From an uncultured Paraprevotella sp. (GTDB taxonomy: Bacteria; Bacteroidota; Bacteroidia; Bacteroidales; Bacteroidaceae), in assembly GCA_900548345.1 (NCBI GenBank), contig URKA01000014.1, forward strand, positions 3,442-67,441: a stretch of DNA of 64,000 nucleotides, written 5' to 3'. Positions within the stretch are counted from its first letter, which is position 1. Every line of letters starts with the position of its first letter. A model generated the notes under the pieces. That model was given only the letters and a program-made list of their open reading frames with translations. It did not search any database and had not been told where the DNA came from. Made by a program: the position numbers and the translations under genes. This document shows, piece by piece, positions 50,800 through 60,220 of the stretch.

Positions 50800-51399
50800 A
50801 TGGCAGAGACAAGAAAAATAAAGACGGCATTGGTGTCCGTATACCATAAGGACGGACTGGATGCACTTCTGAAGAAGTTGCATGAAGAAGGCGTGAAGTT
50901 CCTTTCCACAGGCGGAACCCGTAAGTTTATCGAAGAGCAGGGTTATCCTTGCGAGGCGGTGGAGGATGTGACAACCTATCCTTCCATCCTGGGCGGCCGC
51001 GTGAAGACATTACATCCCAAAATCTTCGGCGGAATCCTTTCGCGCAGGGCTTTGGCTGAAGACCAGGCGCAGGTGGCACAGTATGACATTCCGGAAATTG
51101 ATCTGGTCATTGTGGACCTTTATCCTTTCGAGGATACGGTGGCCAGCGGTGCCTGCGAGGCGGACATTATCGAGAAGATAGACATAGGCGGCATCTCGCT
51201 GATTCGCGCGGGAGCCAAAAATTTCAAAGACGTGGTGATTGTGCCGAGCAAGGCCGAATACCAGCCGTTGTTGGAACTGTTGGAGAAGAAAGGCGCGCAG
51301 ACGGACATCGAAGACCGCCGCTGGTTCGCGACCCGTGCGTTCGGGGTGAGCAGCCATTACGATACGGCCATCCATGCCTATTTCGAGAACGGGAAGTAA
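50800..51399 (+). CDS. purH: IMP cyclohydrolase, stand-alone N-terminal PurH domain
   Basis: A 199-residue protein that corresponds exactly to the MGS-like IMP cyclohydrolase domain of PurH: TALVSVYHKDGLDALLKKLH, FLSTGGTRKFIEEQG, GGRVKTLHPKIFGGIL, VDLYPFEDTV and NIDIGGISLIRAGAKNFKDV-like. It closes the purine ring of FAICAR to IMP. The usual PurH is ~510 residues; the AICAR formyltransferase half is missing and no remnant lies in the 67 bases before mreB. The other half must be encoded elsewhere, or be replaced. Confidence 0.92.
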   Translation: MAETRKIKTALVSVYHKDGLDALLKKLHEEGVKFLSTGGTRKFIEEQGYPCEAVEDVTTYPSILGGRVKTLHPKIFGGILSRRALAEDQAQVAQYDIPEIDLVIVDLYPFEDTVASGACEADIIEKIDIGGISLIRAGAKNFKDVVIVPSKAEYQPLLELLEKKGAQTDIEDRRWFATRAFGVSSHYDTAIHAYFENGK

Positions 51400-51466
51400 C
51401 CGGATGCCGCAAGGCATACGGAGGAACATATAAAGGGTAAGAATATAAAAAACAGAAATAGGACAG

Positions 51467-52486
51467 ATGGGATTCTTTTCTTTTACTCAGGAAATCGCAA
51501 TGGACTTGGGTACGGCCAACACGATTATCATAAGCGATGGCAAGATTGTGGTGGACGAACCGTCTGTAGTGGCTTTGGACCGTCGTACGGACAAGATGAT
51601 TGCCGTGGGCGAGAAAGCCAAGTTGATGTACGAAAAGACACATGAAAATATCCGCACCGTGCGTCCCTTGCACCAAGGAGTCATAGCGGATTTCTATGCA
51701 TGCGAACAGATGATGCGCGGCCTTATCAAGATGGTGCGTACGGGCAGCCGCCTGTTTTCACCCTCGTTGCGTATGGTTATCGGCGTGCCTTCGGGCTCTA
51801 CCGAGGTGGAGCTGCGTGCCGTGCGTGATTCAGCCGAACGGGCCGGCGGGCGTGACATTTATCTGATTTATGAGCCCATGGCGGCAGCCATCGGTATCGG
51901 TATCGACGTGGAGGCGCCGCAAGGCAACATGATTGTCGATATAGGCGGCGGTTCGACCGAGATTGCGGTCATCTCGCTCGGCGGTATCGTGTCGAACAAT
52001 TCCATCCGCACGGCCGGTGACGACCTGACGGCGGATATTCAGGAATACATGAGCCGCCAGCATAACGTGAAGGTGAGCGAGCGCATGGCGGAAAGAATCA
52101 AGATACATGTCGGTGCGGCTCTGACAGAACTGGGAGAGGATGCGCCGGAAGATTATATCGTGTACGGTCCTAACCGCATTACGGCATTGCCGATGGAAGT
52201 GCCCGTATGCTATCAGGAAGTGGCACATTGCATGGAGAAGTCCATCACACGTATCGAGACGGCTGTGCTGAGTGCCTTGGAGAATACACCTCCCGAACTC
52301 TATGCCGACATCGTGCACAACGGCATTTATCTGACGGGAGGAGGCGCGTTGTTGCGCGGACTGGACAAACGTCTGACGGACAAGATAAATATACCGTTCC
52401 ATATCGCCGAGGACCCGCTTCACAGTGTAGCCAAAGGTACGGGAATCGCATTGAAGAACGTGAACAATTTCTCGTTCCTGATGTAG
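51467..52486 (+). CDS. mreB: Rod shape-determining protein MreB
   Basis: A 339-residue bacterial actin that guides lateral wall synthesis. Phosphate loops MDLGTANTIIISDG and MIVDIGGGSTEIAVISLGG; VPSGSTEVELRAVRDSAERAG; LTGGGALLRGLD. First elongasome gene after purH; mreC follows after 94 bases. Confidence 0.97.
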   Translation: MGFFSFTQEIAMDLGTANTIIISDGKIVVDEPSVVALDRRTDKMIAVGEKAKLMYEKTHENIRTVRPLHQGVIADFYACEQMMRGLIKMVRTGSRLFSPSLRMVIGVPSGSTEVELRAVRDSAERAGGRDIYLIYEPMAAAIGIGIDVEAPQGNMIVDIGGGSTEIAVISLGGIVSNNSIRTAGDDLTADIQEYMSRQHNVKVSERMAERIKIHVGAALTELGEDAPEDYIVYGPNRITALPMEVPVCYQEVAHCMEKSITRIETAVLSALENTPPELYADIVHNGIYLTGGGALLRGLDKRLTDKINIPFHIAEDPLHSVAKGTGIALKNVNNFSFLM

Positions 52487-52580
52487 TAGGAACGTGCCAC
52501 TCATAGTTTGTCATTCGGAATTCATCATGGCGACCTGCCGTTATGGCTTCCGAATTAAAAGAAAGGACAGGGGATAATCC

Positions 52581-53429
52581 ATGCGTAATCTGTTGGATTT
52601 TCTAAATAAATACAGTTACTGGTTGCTTTTCATCTTATTGGAAGCAATCAGTCTGTTGCTTTTATTCCGCTTCAATCTTTATCAGGGCAGTGTGTGGTTC
52701 ACCTCGGCCAACACCGTGGCCGGTAAGATTCTGGAGTGGGAGGCAGACGCACTTTCCTATATCGAACTGGGCGAACGTAACCAGGCGTTGGTGCAGCGCA
52801 ATTACATGCTCGAAAGGAAAGTGGAGGAACTGACCCGAAGACTTGACAAGGCGACTCATGACAGTACGTATACCGAAATCCGTCAGGCCGAACTGTTGAA
52901 AGACTTCAAGGTGATTCCGGCCGAGGTGGTGAACAATTCCGTGAACAAGCGGAACAATTACCTGACCATCAATAAAGGTGAGGCCGACGGCGTGAGGCCG
53001 GAGATGGGTGTGATTTGCGGCACGGGGGTAGTGGGCATCGTTTACCTGACCTCGCCCCATTATTCTGTGGTGATGCCGTTGCTCAACGGAAAGTCGAATG
53101 TGAGTTGCCGGTTGCGCGGAACGGATTATTTCGGCTATCTGTGTTGGGAAGGGCGCAGCCCGCTGTATCTGTCGTTGGGCGATATTCCGCGCCACGCGCG
53201 TCTGAAAGTAGGGATGGCGGTAGAGACGAGTGGCTTTTCAGCTGTATTTCCTGCCGGCCTCTTCGTGGGCAGAGTGAAAGAGATAGCGAATTCCGAAGAC
53301 GGAATCTCCTATAAACTGAAAGTGAATTTGGGTACGGATTTTGCTCGTCTCCGGGACGTGTGCGTGCTTGCCACGCCGAATAGGGTGGAGATAGACAGCC
53401 TGCAACGGAGTGTCGAGACGGAAAGGTAA
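52581..53429 (+). CDS. mreC: Rod shape-determining protein MreC
   Basis: A 282-residue periplasmic scaffold with one N-terminal membrane helix (YWLLFILLEAISLLLLF), a coiled coil (RNYMLERKVEELTRRLDKAT) and two beta domains (GVVGIVYLTSPHYSVVMPLL, FPAGLFVGRVKEI). Nine bases separate it from mreD. Confidence 0.93.
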   Translation: MRNLLDFLNKYSYWLLFILLEAISLLLLFRFNLYQGSVWFTSANTVAGKILEWEADALSYIELGERNQALVQRNYMLERKVEELTRRLDKATHDSTYTEIRQAELLKDFKVIPAEVVNNSVNKRNNYLTINKGEADGVRPEMGVICGTGVVGIVYLTSPHYSVVMPLLNGKSNVSCRLRGTDYFGYLCWEGRSPLYLSLGDIPRHARLKVGMAVETSGFSAVFPAGLFVGRVKEIANSEDGISYKLKVNLGTDFARLRDVCVLATPNRVEIDSLQRSVETER

Positions 53430-53438
53430 GTAAATAAT

Positions 53439-53945
53439 ATGGCACAGAGCTTTTTCACGAGGATTGTGTGGACACTGATTCTGCTCATTGTCCAGGTGTT
53501 GATCTTCAATCATATCCATCTGTTCGGGTATGCCACTCCTGTAATCTATATCTATATCCTGTGTATCCAGCCATTGGACGCTCCCCGCTATTCCTGGCTG
53601 TTATGGGGCTTCTTTACAGGACTTGCCGCCGATTTGTTTTCCGGCACTCCGGGTGTCGGGGCTGCGTCTATGACGCTGACGGCTATGTGCGCGCCGGTCT
53701 TGTTGCGCCTGATGGTGCCGAAAGACAGTGTGGAGGATATGGTGCCCGATTATTATAATTTAGGTAGCTGGAAGTTTGTGTGGTACGTGCTGTTGCTGGT
53801 GTTGTTGCAACAGGCTGCATTCATCCTGCTTGAAGTCTTTTCATTCTTCAACTTCATGGATATGCTCTACACTTATCTGGGCAGTAGTCTGCTGACCGTC
53901 ATCTTCGTTCTGGCATTGGCAGGTATGCGAGGGCACAAGAAATAA
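53439..53945 (+). CDS. mreD: Rod shape-determining protein MreD
   Basis: A 168-residue membrane protein with about five hydrophobic segments, including LLWGFFTGLAADLFSGTPGVGA, the usual MreD signature region. Identified by position between mreC and mrdA as well as by shape. Confidence 0.88.
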   Translation: MAQSFFTRIVWTLILLIVQVLIFNHIHLFGYATPVIYIYILCIQPLDAPRYSWLLWGFFTGLAADLFSGTPGVGAASMTLTAMCAPVLLRLMVPKDSVEDMVPDYYNLGSWKFVWYVLLLVLLQQAAFILLEVFSFFNFMDMLYTYLGSSLLTVIFVLALAGMRGHKK

Positions 53946-53960
53946 AGTATACGAGGGAAT

Positions 53961-55808
53961 ATGGCGAACTACAATCTGGAGAAGCGTAAGTATGTGATAG
54001 GAGCGGTGGCGACGGGCATCGTGATTATCTATATTCTCCGGCTTTTTGCGCTGCAAGTCATGAGCGACGATTATAAGAAAAACGCCGATTCCAACGCTTT
54101 CCTTAAGAAAGTGCAATATCCCTCGCGCGGTGTAATCACCGACCGTAACGGTAAACTGCTGGTCTACAACCAGCCCTCTTACGATATTATGGTCGTGATG
54201 TCGGAGCAGCAGGGAGTAGACACTCTTGACCTGTGCGAAAGTCTGGGCATTACAAGGGACTTTTATGAAAGGAGAATGGCGGAAATCAAAGACCATTACC
54301 GTAATCCGGGTTATTCCCGTTATACGCAGCAGCTCTTCATGAGCCAGCTGTCTTCCGAAGAGTTCTGTGTTTTTCAGGAAAAGCTGTTCCGTTACAAAGG
54401 CTTTTACGTGCAGCGCCGTTCCATCCGGCAGTATCATTCGCCTTGTGCTGCCCTCGTTCTGGGAGATATTGGCGAAGTGTCTCCCGCAGACATCGAAGAG
54501 GATGATTACTATCAGCGGGGAGACTTTATCGGAAAGCAGGGCATAGAGCGTTCGTACGAGAAACAGTTGCGTGGAGAAAAAGGCGTGCAGATACTCCTGC
54601 GGGATGCCAGGGGGCGCATCAAGGGGCGTTACATGGATGGGGCGCTGGACACCAGGCCCGTGCCGGGGAAGAACCTGACGATGGGGCTGGATGCCGATTT
54701 GCAGAAACTCGGCGAACGTCTGATGGAAGGAAAGTTAGGCAGTATCGTGGCCATAGAACCCTCGACAGGAGAGGTACTGTGCATGGTGACTTCGCCTACT
54801 TACGACCCGCGGATGATGATAGGCCGCCAGCGCGGAAAGAACCATCTCAAATTGAGCCACGACCCGATGAAACCGTTGCTTAACCGTGCCATCATGGGAC
54901 AATACCCGCCGGGGTCCACATTCAAGACCACGCAGGCACTGACATTCTTGCAGGAAGGCATCATTACACCGCAGACGGCATACCCCTGCTATCACGGCTT
55001 TATATACAAGGGGCTGAAGGTGGGATGTCACGGGCACGCGTCTCCTGCCCAACTTGTTCCGGCTATCGGGACTTCCTGCAATGCCTATTTCTGCTGGGGA
55101 CTGTACAATATGTTCAACAACCGCAAGAAGTATAAAAGCGTGCAGGAAGCCATGACCAAGTGGAAAGACTATATGGTGGCCATGGGATTCGGCTATAAAC
55201 TCGGCATTGACTTACCGGGCGAGAAGCGCGGGCTGATTCCCAATGCACCGTTTTATGACAAGGCCTACCGCGGGTCGTGGAACGGACTGACCGTCATCAG
55301 TATCTCCATCGGGCAAGGTGAAGTGAATGCCACCCCTTTGCAGATTGCCAATCTGGCCGCCACCATCGCCAACCGCGGTTATTTCATTACCCCTCATCTT
55401 GTGAAACAGATTCAAGGTGAGACCATAGATTCCCTTTATAGGAACAGGCGTTATACCGGTGTAGACAGCATACATTATGAGACCATTGTGCAAGGCATGC
55501 GCCGTGCGGTATTAGCGGGAACATGCCGTTCAGGAAACATTCCCGGAATAGAAGTATGTGGAAAGACCGGCACGGCACAGAACCGAGGCCATGACCATTC
55601 TGTCTTCATGGGCTTTGCGCCGATGGAGAATCCGAAGATAGCCGTGGCCGTATACGTGGAGAATGGCGGATGGGGAGCGACGTACGGTGTGCCCATCGGC
55701 GCACTGATGATGGAGCAATACCTTAACGGCAAATTGTCGCCGGAGAGTGAACAGAAAGCGGAAGTGTTCCAGAACAAACATATCGGATATGGTACAGAGG
55801 AGAGATGA
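53961..55808 (+). CDS. mrdA: Penicillin-binding protein 2 (peptidoglycan transpeptidase)
   Basis: A 615-residue class B PBP of the elongasome. One N-terminal membrane helix, the dimerisation domain (SRGVITDRNGKLLVYNQPSY), then the transpeptidase with the active-site Ser in PGSTFKT, a SCN motif in TSCNAYF and KTGTAQ. It crosslinks lateral wall with RodA, whose gene overlaps its end by 20 bases. Confidence 0.95.
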   Translation: MANYNLEKRKYVIGAVATGIVIIYILRLFALQVMSDDYKKNADSNAFLKKVQYPSRGVITDRNGKLLVYNQPSYDIMVVMSEQQGVDTLDLCESLGITRDFYERRMAEIKDHYRNPGYSRYTQQLFMSQLSSEEFCVFQEKLFRYKGFYVQRRSIRQYHSPCAALVLGDIGEVSPADIEEDDYYQRGDFIGKQGIERSYEKQLRGEKGVQILLRDARGRIKGRYMDGALDTRPVPGKNLTMGLDADLQKLGERLMEGKLGSIVAIEPSTGEVLCMVTSPTYDPRMMIGRQRGKNHLKLSHDPMKPLLNRAIMGQYPPGSTFKTTQALTFLQEGIITPQTAYPCYHGFIYKGLKVGCHGHASPAQLVPAIGTSCNAYFCWGLYNMFNNRKKYKSVQEAMTKWKDYMVAMGFGYKLGIDLPGEKRGLIPNAPFYDKAYRGSWNGLTVISISIGQGEVNATPLQIANLAATIANRGYFITPHLVKQIQGETIDSLYRNRRYTGVDSIHYETIVQGMRRAVLAGTCRSGNIPGIEVCGKTGTAQNRGHDHSVFMGFAPMENPKIAVAVYVENGGWGATYGVPIGALMMEQYLNGKLSPESEQKAEVFQNKHIGYGTEER

Positions 55809-57270
55809 ACAGCGAAACAGCGTGTGGCGTAGTCTGGATTGGGCTACCATACTGATATATATGGCGTTGCTGGCCTTCGGGTGGATTAGCATTTGCGGGG
55901 CGAGCTATGATTTCAGTCTGGAGGGGAACATCTTTTCTTTCGATTCGCGCTCAGGCATGCAGATTGTGTGGATTGGTACGTCTTTGGCGCTCGGTTTCGT
56001 GCTGCTGATGATGGACGACAAGATTTACGACACGTTTGCATACGTCATATATGCCTTCATGTTGGTGTTGCTCTTTGTGACGCCTTTCCTGGCCCGTGAC
56101 ATAAAAGGTTCGCAATCTTGGATTAAGGTCGGGCCGTTCAGCTTTCAGTCGGCCGAATTTGCCAAATGTGCAACGGCGCTGGCATTGGCAAAGTTCATGT
56201 CCGTATACGGGTATAACATATCACGCTGGAAGGACTTTCTGTTGACCTTGGCGCTGATATTCGTGCCCATCCTATTGATTATCTTGCAGAAGGAGACAGG
56301 CTCGGCGCTCGTCTATCTGGCTTTCTTCCTGATGCTTTACCGTGAAGGCATGTCCGGCTCTGTGTTGTTTGCCGGCGTGTCTGCCGTGGCTTATTTCGTG
56401 GTGGGCGTACGTTATGCGGATGTGATGCTGGGGCATATTCCTACCAGTATAGGAGAGTTCTCCGTCTTGCTGATGATATTTCTTTTTACTGTCGGCATGG
56501 TCCATGTGTATGGTGACAAGACCATGTATGAACGCAAACTGTTGCTGTATGGCGGAAGCGTGATTGCCGTTGCCGTTTGTTTCGCGGAGTTTGTCATTCC
56601 TTTTGATATACACTGGGTGCTAATCGGGGTCTGCATCATGACTGTGCTTTACCTTTGTTATCTGGCGTTAAGCGAGCGGGTTCTCCATTACTTTTATATC
56701 GCGTTGTTTGCATTAGGTTCGCTGTCATTCTTTTATTCTGCCGATTACGTGTTGAACAATGTGATGGAACCTCATCAGCGGGTGCGTATCAATGTGTTGC
56801 TTGGACTGGAAGATGACCCTGCCGGTGCGGGATATAATGTGAATCAGGCCAAGATAGCCATCGGTTCCGGCGGGTTGAGGGGAAAGGGATTTCTGAACGG
56901 TACGCAGACCAAACTGAAATATGTGCCGGAGCAAGACACCGACTTTATATTCTGTACCGTAGGGGAGGAAGAAGGTTTCTGGGGGGCGGCCGGCGTATTG
57001 CTGTTGTTTCTGATTCTAATTCTCCGTCTGATTCATTTGTCCGAACGTCAGACCAATGCTTTCGGCCGTATTTATGGCTATTCGGTCATGAGCATATTCC
57101 TGTTTCATCTGTTTATCAATGTCGGGATGGTGTTGGGGCTGACGCCGGTAATCGGTATTCCTCTGCCTTTCTTCAGTTACGGAGGTTCGTCATTGTGGGG
57201 TTTTACCATTCTTCTGTTCATCTTTCTGCGTATTGATGCCGCACGTAACCAAGGAGGGCGGAATGTGTGA
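55789..57270 (+). CDS. rodA: Rod shape-determining protein RodA (SEDS glycosyltransferase)
   Basis: A 493-residue SEDS protein with about ten membrane segments. Visible are WISICGASYDF, RDIKGSQSWIKVGPFSFQSAEFAK, IILQKETGSALVYLAFFL, TDFIFCTVGEEEGFWG and PLPFFSYGGSSLW. ATG 55789 (MVQRRDEQ) is taken as start because relatives begin there. It polymerises lipid II with the mrdA product. Convergent with gldH, 1 base apart. Confidence 0.94.
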   Translation: MVQRRDEQRNSVWRSLDWATILIYMALLAFGWISICGASYDFSLEGNIFSFDSRSGMQIVWIGTSLALGFVLLMMDDKIYDTFAYVIYAFMLVLLFVTPFLARDIKGSQSWIKVGPFSFQSAEFAKCATALALAKFMSVYGYNISRWKDFLLTLALIFVPILLIILQKETGSALVYLAFFLMLYREGMSGSVLFAGVSAVAYFVVGVRYADVMLGHIPTSIGEFSVLLMIFLFTVGMVHVYGDKTMYERKLLLYGGSVIAVAVCFAEFVIPFDIHWVLIGVCIMTVLYLCYLALSERVLHYFYIALFALGSLSFFYSADYVLNNVMEPHQRVRINVLLGLEDDPAGAGYNVNQAKIAIGSGGLRGKGFLNGTQTKLKYVPEQDTDFIFCTVGEEEGFWGAAGVLLLFLILILRLIHLSERQTNAFGRIYGYSVMSIFLFHLFINVGMVLGLTPVIGIPLPFFSYGGSSLWGFTILLFIFLRIDAARNQGGRNV

Positions 57271-57271
57271 T

Positions 57272-57745
57272 TCAGCGCATGATTCGTATGCCGATGTCAC
57301 GAAGGCCGTGAAGGTTTTCGCGGTGCATGCAGTGTCTGATTCGTATTTCGCATGTCTCGCCTTTCGTGAGATGCTGTGAGTAGAGCGGTATATTATATTG
57401 ATAGGTATGGATTCCTCTTCCTGTCCGATGGGTTTCGGGGTCAATCAGAAGACATTCCACCGTATCCCGCCGGGTAGTGGGTGCCGGTAGGCTGAAACGG
57501 CTTTCCACAACGAGCCAGACACTCTGGCTGGGGTATTTCTCGGTGGCACGCAGTTCCAGGTCGAACCGATAGTTGCCTGCATGGCATACCGTGTCCGGCC
57601 GGAAGATCAGCGTGTCATGTCTTTCCCAGCTTTCCGACGGTATGGAATGGTATGAGTGATACAATATCCGTTCGTCACATCCGGTGAGGCTGCCCAGCAG
57701 CGACAGTGCTGTGACGAACAGATATAGGTGTAGTTTCCCGTTCAT
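57272..57745 (-). CDS. gldH: Gliding motility lipoprotein GldH
   Basis: A 157-residue lipoprotein (LLGSLTGCDE lipobox). The remainder is a beta-sandwich with VYHSYHSIPSESWERHDTLIF-type start and NYRFDLELRATEKYPSQSVWLVVE. GldH is needed for gliding in flavobacteria; in non-motile Bacteroidales its role is unknown. Last gene of metF-holB-ricT-gldH (2-base gap). Confidence 0.88.
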   Translation of the reverse strand: MNGKLHLYLFVTALSLLGSLTGCDERILYHSYHSIPSESWERHDTLIFRPDTVCHAGNYRFDLELRATEKYPSQSVWLVVESRFSLPAPTTRRDTVECLLIDPETHRTGRGIHTYQYNIPLYSQHLTKGETCEIRIRHCMHRENLHGLRDIGIRIMR

Positions 57746-57747
57746 GT

Positions 57748-59082
57748 TTATTCGCTTTGTCCGGCTTGTGTTTGCGTCGGATTGTCGTTTGGCCTGTGCT
57801 CTCTCGGTTCTTTGCGGAAATTGCGTCGTTCCCGGTTGTTTTTTCCGTCAGCCTGTTCTTTTTGTCCTTTCTCCCGGTTACGGTTGTCAGGCCTGCGTTG
57901 TTCTTTGTATTCCTGTCGCCGTGCGGGCCGTTCGCCTCCTTCCGGAAGGTTCTCCTTTTCCTTGAATGAGGCACCGGTCTTGTTTTTGTCGTAGGCTTTT
58001 CGTTTGTTCTTATTCTTTTTCCGTTTGTCGAAACGCGTCAGGCTTTCCTGCTCTACAAGGTCGGCCGGTTTGGCGGGTGCGGAACTTACGCCTGTCTCCA
58101 GTTTTTCCGGTTTCTCTCCTCTTTTGTTCATGTTAATCACCTCGAAGACCCGTTTGACAGGGATCGTGACGAGATTGGCTGCCATGTGCTTGTCGGTGGA
58201 ATAAGTCACCAGTCCGGCCAGGATGTCTGTTTTAAACAAGAAGTATTCGGCATCCATAGTCTGCAAGGTGATTTCGCGGCTTGGCAGTCTTTTCCCGGCT
58301 TCCACGTAGGCGTCAACCTCGTAGTTCATGCAACATTTCAGCTTGGCGCATTGTCCGGCGAGCTTTTGCGGATTGAGGGAGATGTCCTGATAGCGTGCGG
58401 CGCTGGTTGATACGGAAATGAAGTTTTTCATCCATGTGGCGCAGCAGAGTTCCCGCCCGCACGGTCCGATACCGCCGATGCGTCCTGCTTCCTGCCGTGC
58501 ACCAATCTGTTTCATTTCTATGCGTACCCGGAAGGCTTCGGCCAAGACTTTGATGAGTTGGCGGAAGTCCACACGTCCGTCGGCAATGTAGTAAAATATG
58601 GCTTTGTTTCCGTCGCCCTGATATTCCACGTCTCCGATTTTCATGGCCAGGCCCAAGTCTTTTGCGATTTGCCGTGAACGAATCATGGTGGCGTGTTCCC
58701 GGCTTTTGGCTTCTTCGTATTTCTCCATGTCCACGGGCTTTGCCTTGCGGTATACCCGTTTGATTTCCTGTTCTTGTTTCAGGTTGGCTTTTTTCATCTG
58801 GAGCGGTACGAGCCGGCCTGTAAGTGTGACGACACCAATGTCATGGCCCGGTGAGGCTTCTACGGCCACGACATCTCCTTTCTGCAACGGCAGATGGTTG
58901 CTGTTGTGGTAATATCCCTTGCGGGTGTTCTTGAATTGTACTTCCACCAGGTCGGTCGCCTCGTCGTTGCCGGGAATATCGGCCAGATAGTCGTAGGTGT
59001 TCAACTGTTTATCTTGTCGTCCGCATCCCTTTGCACAGAGTCCTCTGCAGGGGCCGTTCAGTTTGAATTGTTCATCCATCAT
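57748..59082 (-). CDS. ricT: PSP1 domain protein RicT (YaaT)
   Basis: A 444-residue protein. The PSP1 core (GDVVAVEASPGHDIGVVTLTG, MKIGDVEYQGDGNKAIFYYIADGRVDFRQLIKVLAEAF) is followed by the cysteine set GPCGRELCC ... KCCMNYE that binds a Fe-S cluster in B. subtilis RicT. Extra Cys occur at the N-terminus (GPCRGLCAKGCG). The last ~120 residues are a highly charged low-complexity tail (Lys/Arg/Glu/Asn-rich), typical of Bacteroidetes. In Firmicutes it is part of an RNA-processing complex; not known here. Confidence 0.9.
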   Translation of the reverse strand: MMDEQFKLNGPCRGLCAKGCGRQDKQLNTYDYLADIPGNDEATDLVEVQFKNTRKGYYHNSNHLPLQKGDVVAVEASPGHDIGVVTLTGRLVPLQMKKANLKQEQEIKRVYRKAKPVDMEKYEEAKSREHATMIRSRQIAKDLGLAMKIGDVEYQGDGNKAIFYYIADGRVDFRQLIKVLAEAFRVRIEMKQIGARQEAGRIGGIGPCGRELCCATWMKNFISVSTSAARYQDISLNPQKLAGQCAKLKCCMNYEVDAYVEAGKRLPSREITLQTMDAEYFLFKTDILAGLVTYSTDKHMAANLVTIPVKRVFEVINMNKRGEKPEKLETGVSSAPAKPADLVEQESLTRFDKRKKNKNKRKAYDKNKTGASFKEKENLPEGGERPARRQEYKEQRRPDNRNREKGQKEQADGKNNRERRNFRKEPREHRPNDNPTQTQAGQSE

Positions 59083-59099
59083 ATTTTCCGTTCTATATA

Positions 59100-60215
59100 T
59101 TATTGTATGAGCATTACAATCATCTTCAGGGCAAAGTCGAAGAACACCATCTTTGGGTTGACATTCTGTTCGATGTCCCTTTGTGCGTCGCTCAGTTCAT
59201 CCATTATTTTAATCACGTTGCGCTCGTTGACAAAACGTGCGAAGTTCTTTGCGAACTCATTTTCTTCCGTCGTCATGTAGTTCAGTTCCGGCTGCCGGAA
59301 GTTGTATATGAAGTTCTCCCTTATCAGTCTCTGGCAGTATGTGAGAAAGTTCTTCTGCCGTTCGCGTCCCATGCCGGCGACATGTTCGCTCCATTTGCGC
59401 ATATCCTTGATACGGCGCATGTAGCTCAGGCGCATCAGCATGACGAACAGGTCGAAGAACAGTGTTGTGTCCTCGCCGGCCTGAAGGGTTTTCAATGCTG
59501 CGGTGTAGTTGCCGTGCGCGCTTCGTACCGCCTGTTCGGCCTGTTCCTTTCCGTATGACGGGGCAAGCGCTTCCATCATGCTTTCGCGGTCGATGCCTTT
59601 TACTTCGATGCGTTGCGTGCGGCTCAGTATGGTGGGCAGTATCCGTTCCTGTTCGTCGCTTACCAGCAGGAAGAAGGTATGTGCCGGAGGCTCTTCTATC
59701 AGTTTGAGTAATTTGTTGGCACATTCCGCGTTCATCTTCTCAGGCATCCATATCACCATGACTTTCCGGCCGCCCAAGGTGGACTTCAATGACAGCTTGC
59801 GTTGTATTTGTGTGCTTTCGGCCGCATAAATCATGGGCTGTTGGTTGTCGGCCTTCATGTCGGCCATCCAGTCGTTCAAATCGAAATACAGTCCTTTTTG
59901 CAGCCGTTTGCGCCATGCGTCGATGTAGACGTCGCATACGGAACCTTCGGCTGTCTTGTAACGGATGATGGGGAAGACGAAATGCAGGTCGGGATGTACG
60001 AAATGCGTGGATTCCTTGCATGCCGGACACTGGCCGCATGCATCATGTCCGTTTGGCTGCCGGCACAGGAGATATTGTGCGTACGACACGGCGAGAGCGA
60101 GCTTCCCGCTTCCCGAAGGGCCGCAGAAGAGCAAGGCGTGAGGCATGCGTCCGTGTTGCGCCTCATCCAGCAACCGTTTCTTTATGTCTTCCTGTCCGAT
60201 AACTTGGCTGAACAT
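59100..60215 (-). CDS. holB: DNA polymerase III delta' subunit-like clamp-loader ATPase
   Basis: A 371-residue clamp-loader subunit. MFSQVIGQEDIKKRLLDEAQ, P-loop GPSGSGKLALAVSYA, zinc module CGQCPACKESTHFVHPD, NAECANKLLKLIEEPPAHTFFLLVS and LPTILSRTQRIE. Start set to 60215 since the 39 codons before it overlap metF. The P-loop retains Lys, unlike E. coli delta'. Confidence 0.92.
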   Translation of the reverse strand: MFSQVIGQEDIKKRLLDEAQHGRMPHALLFCGPSGSGKLALAVSYAQYLLCRQPNGHDACGQCPACKESTHFVHPDLHFVFPIIRYKTAEGSVCDVYIDAWRKRLQKGLYFDLNDWMADMKADNQQPMIYAAESTQIQRKLSLKSTLGGRKVMVIWMPEKMNAECANKLLKLIEEPPAHTFFLLVSDEQERILPTILSRTQRIEVKGIDRESMMEALAPSYGKEQAEQAVRSAHGNYTAALKTLQAGEDTTLFFDLFVMLMRLSYMRRIKDMRKWSEHVAGMGRERQKNFLTYCQRLIRENFIYNFRQPELNYMTTEENEFAKNFARFVNERNVIKIMDELSDAQRDIEQNVNPKMVFFDFALKMIVMLIQ

Positions 60216-60220
60216 GGGTC

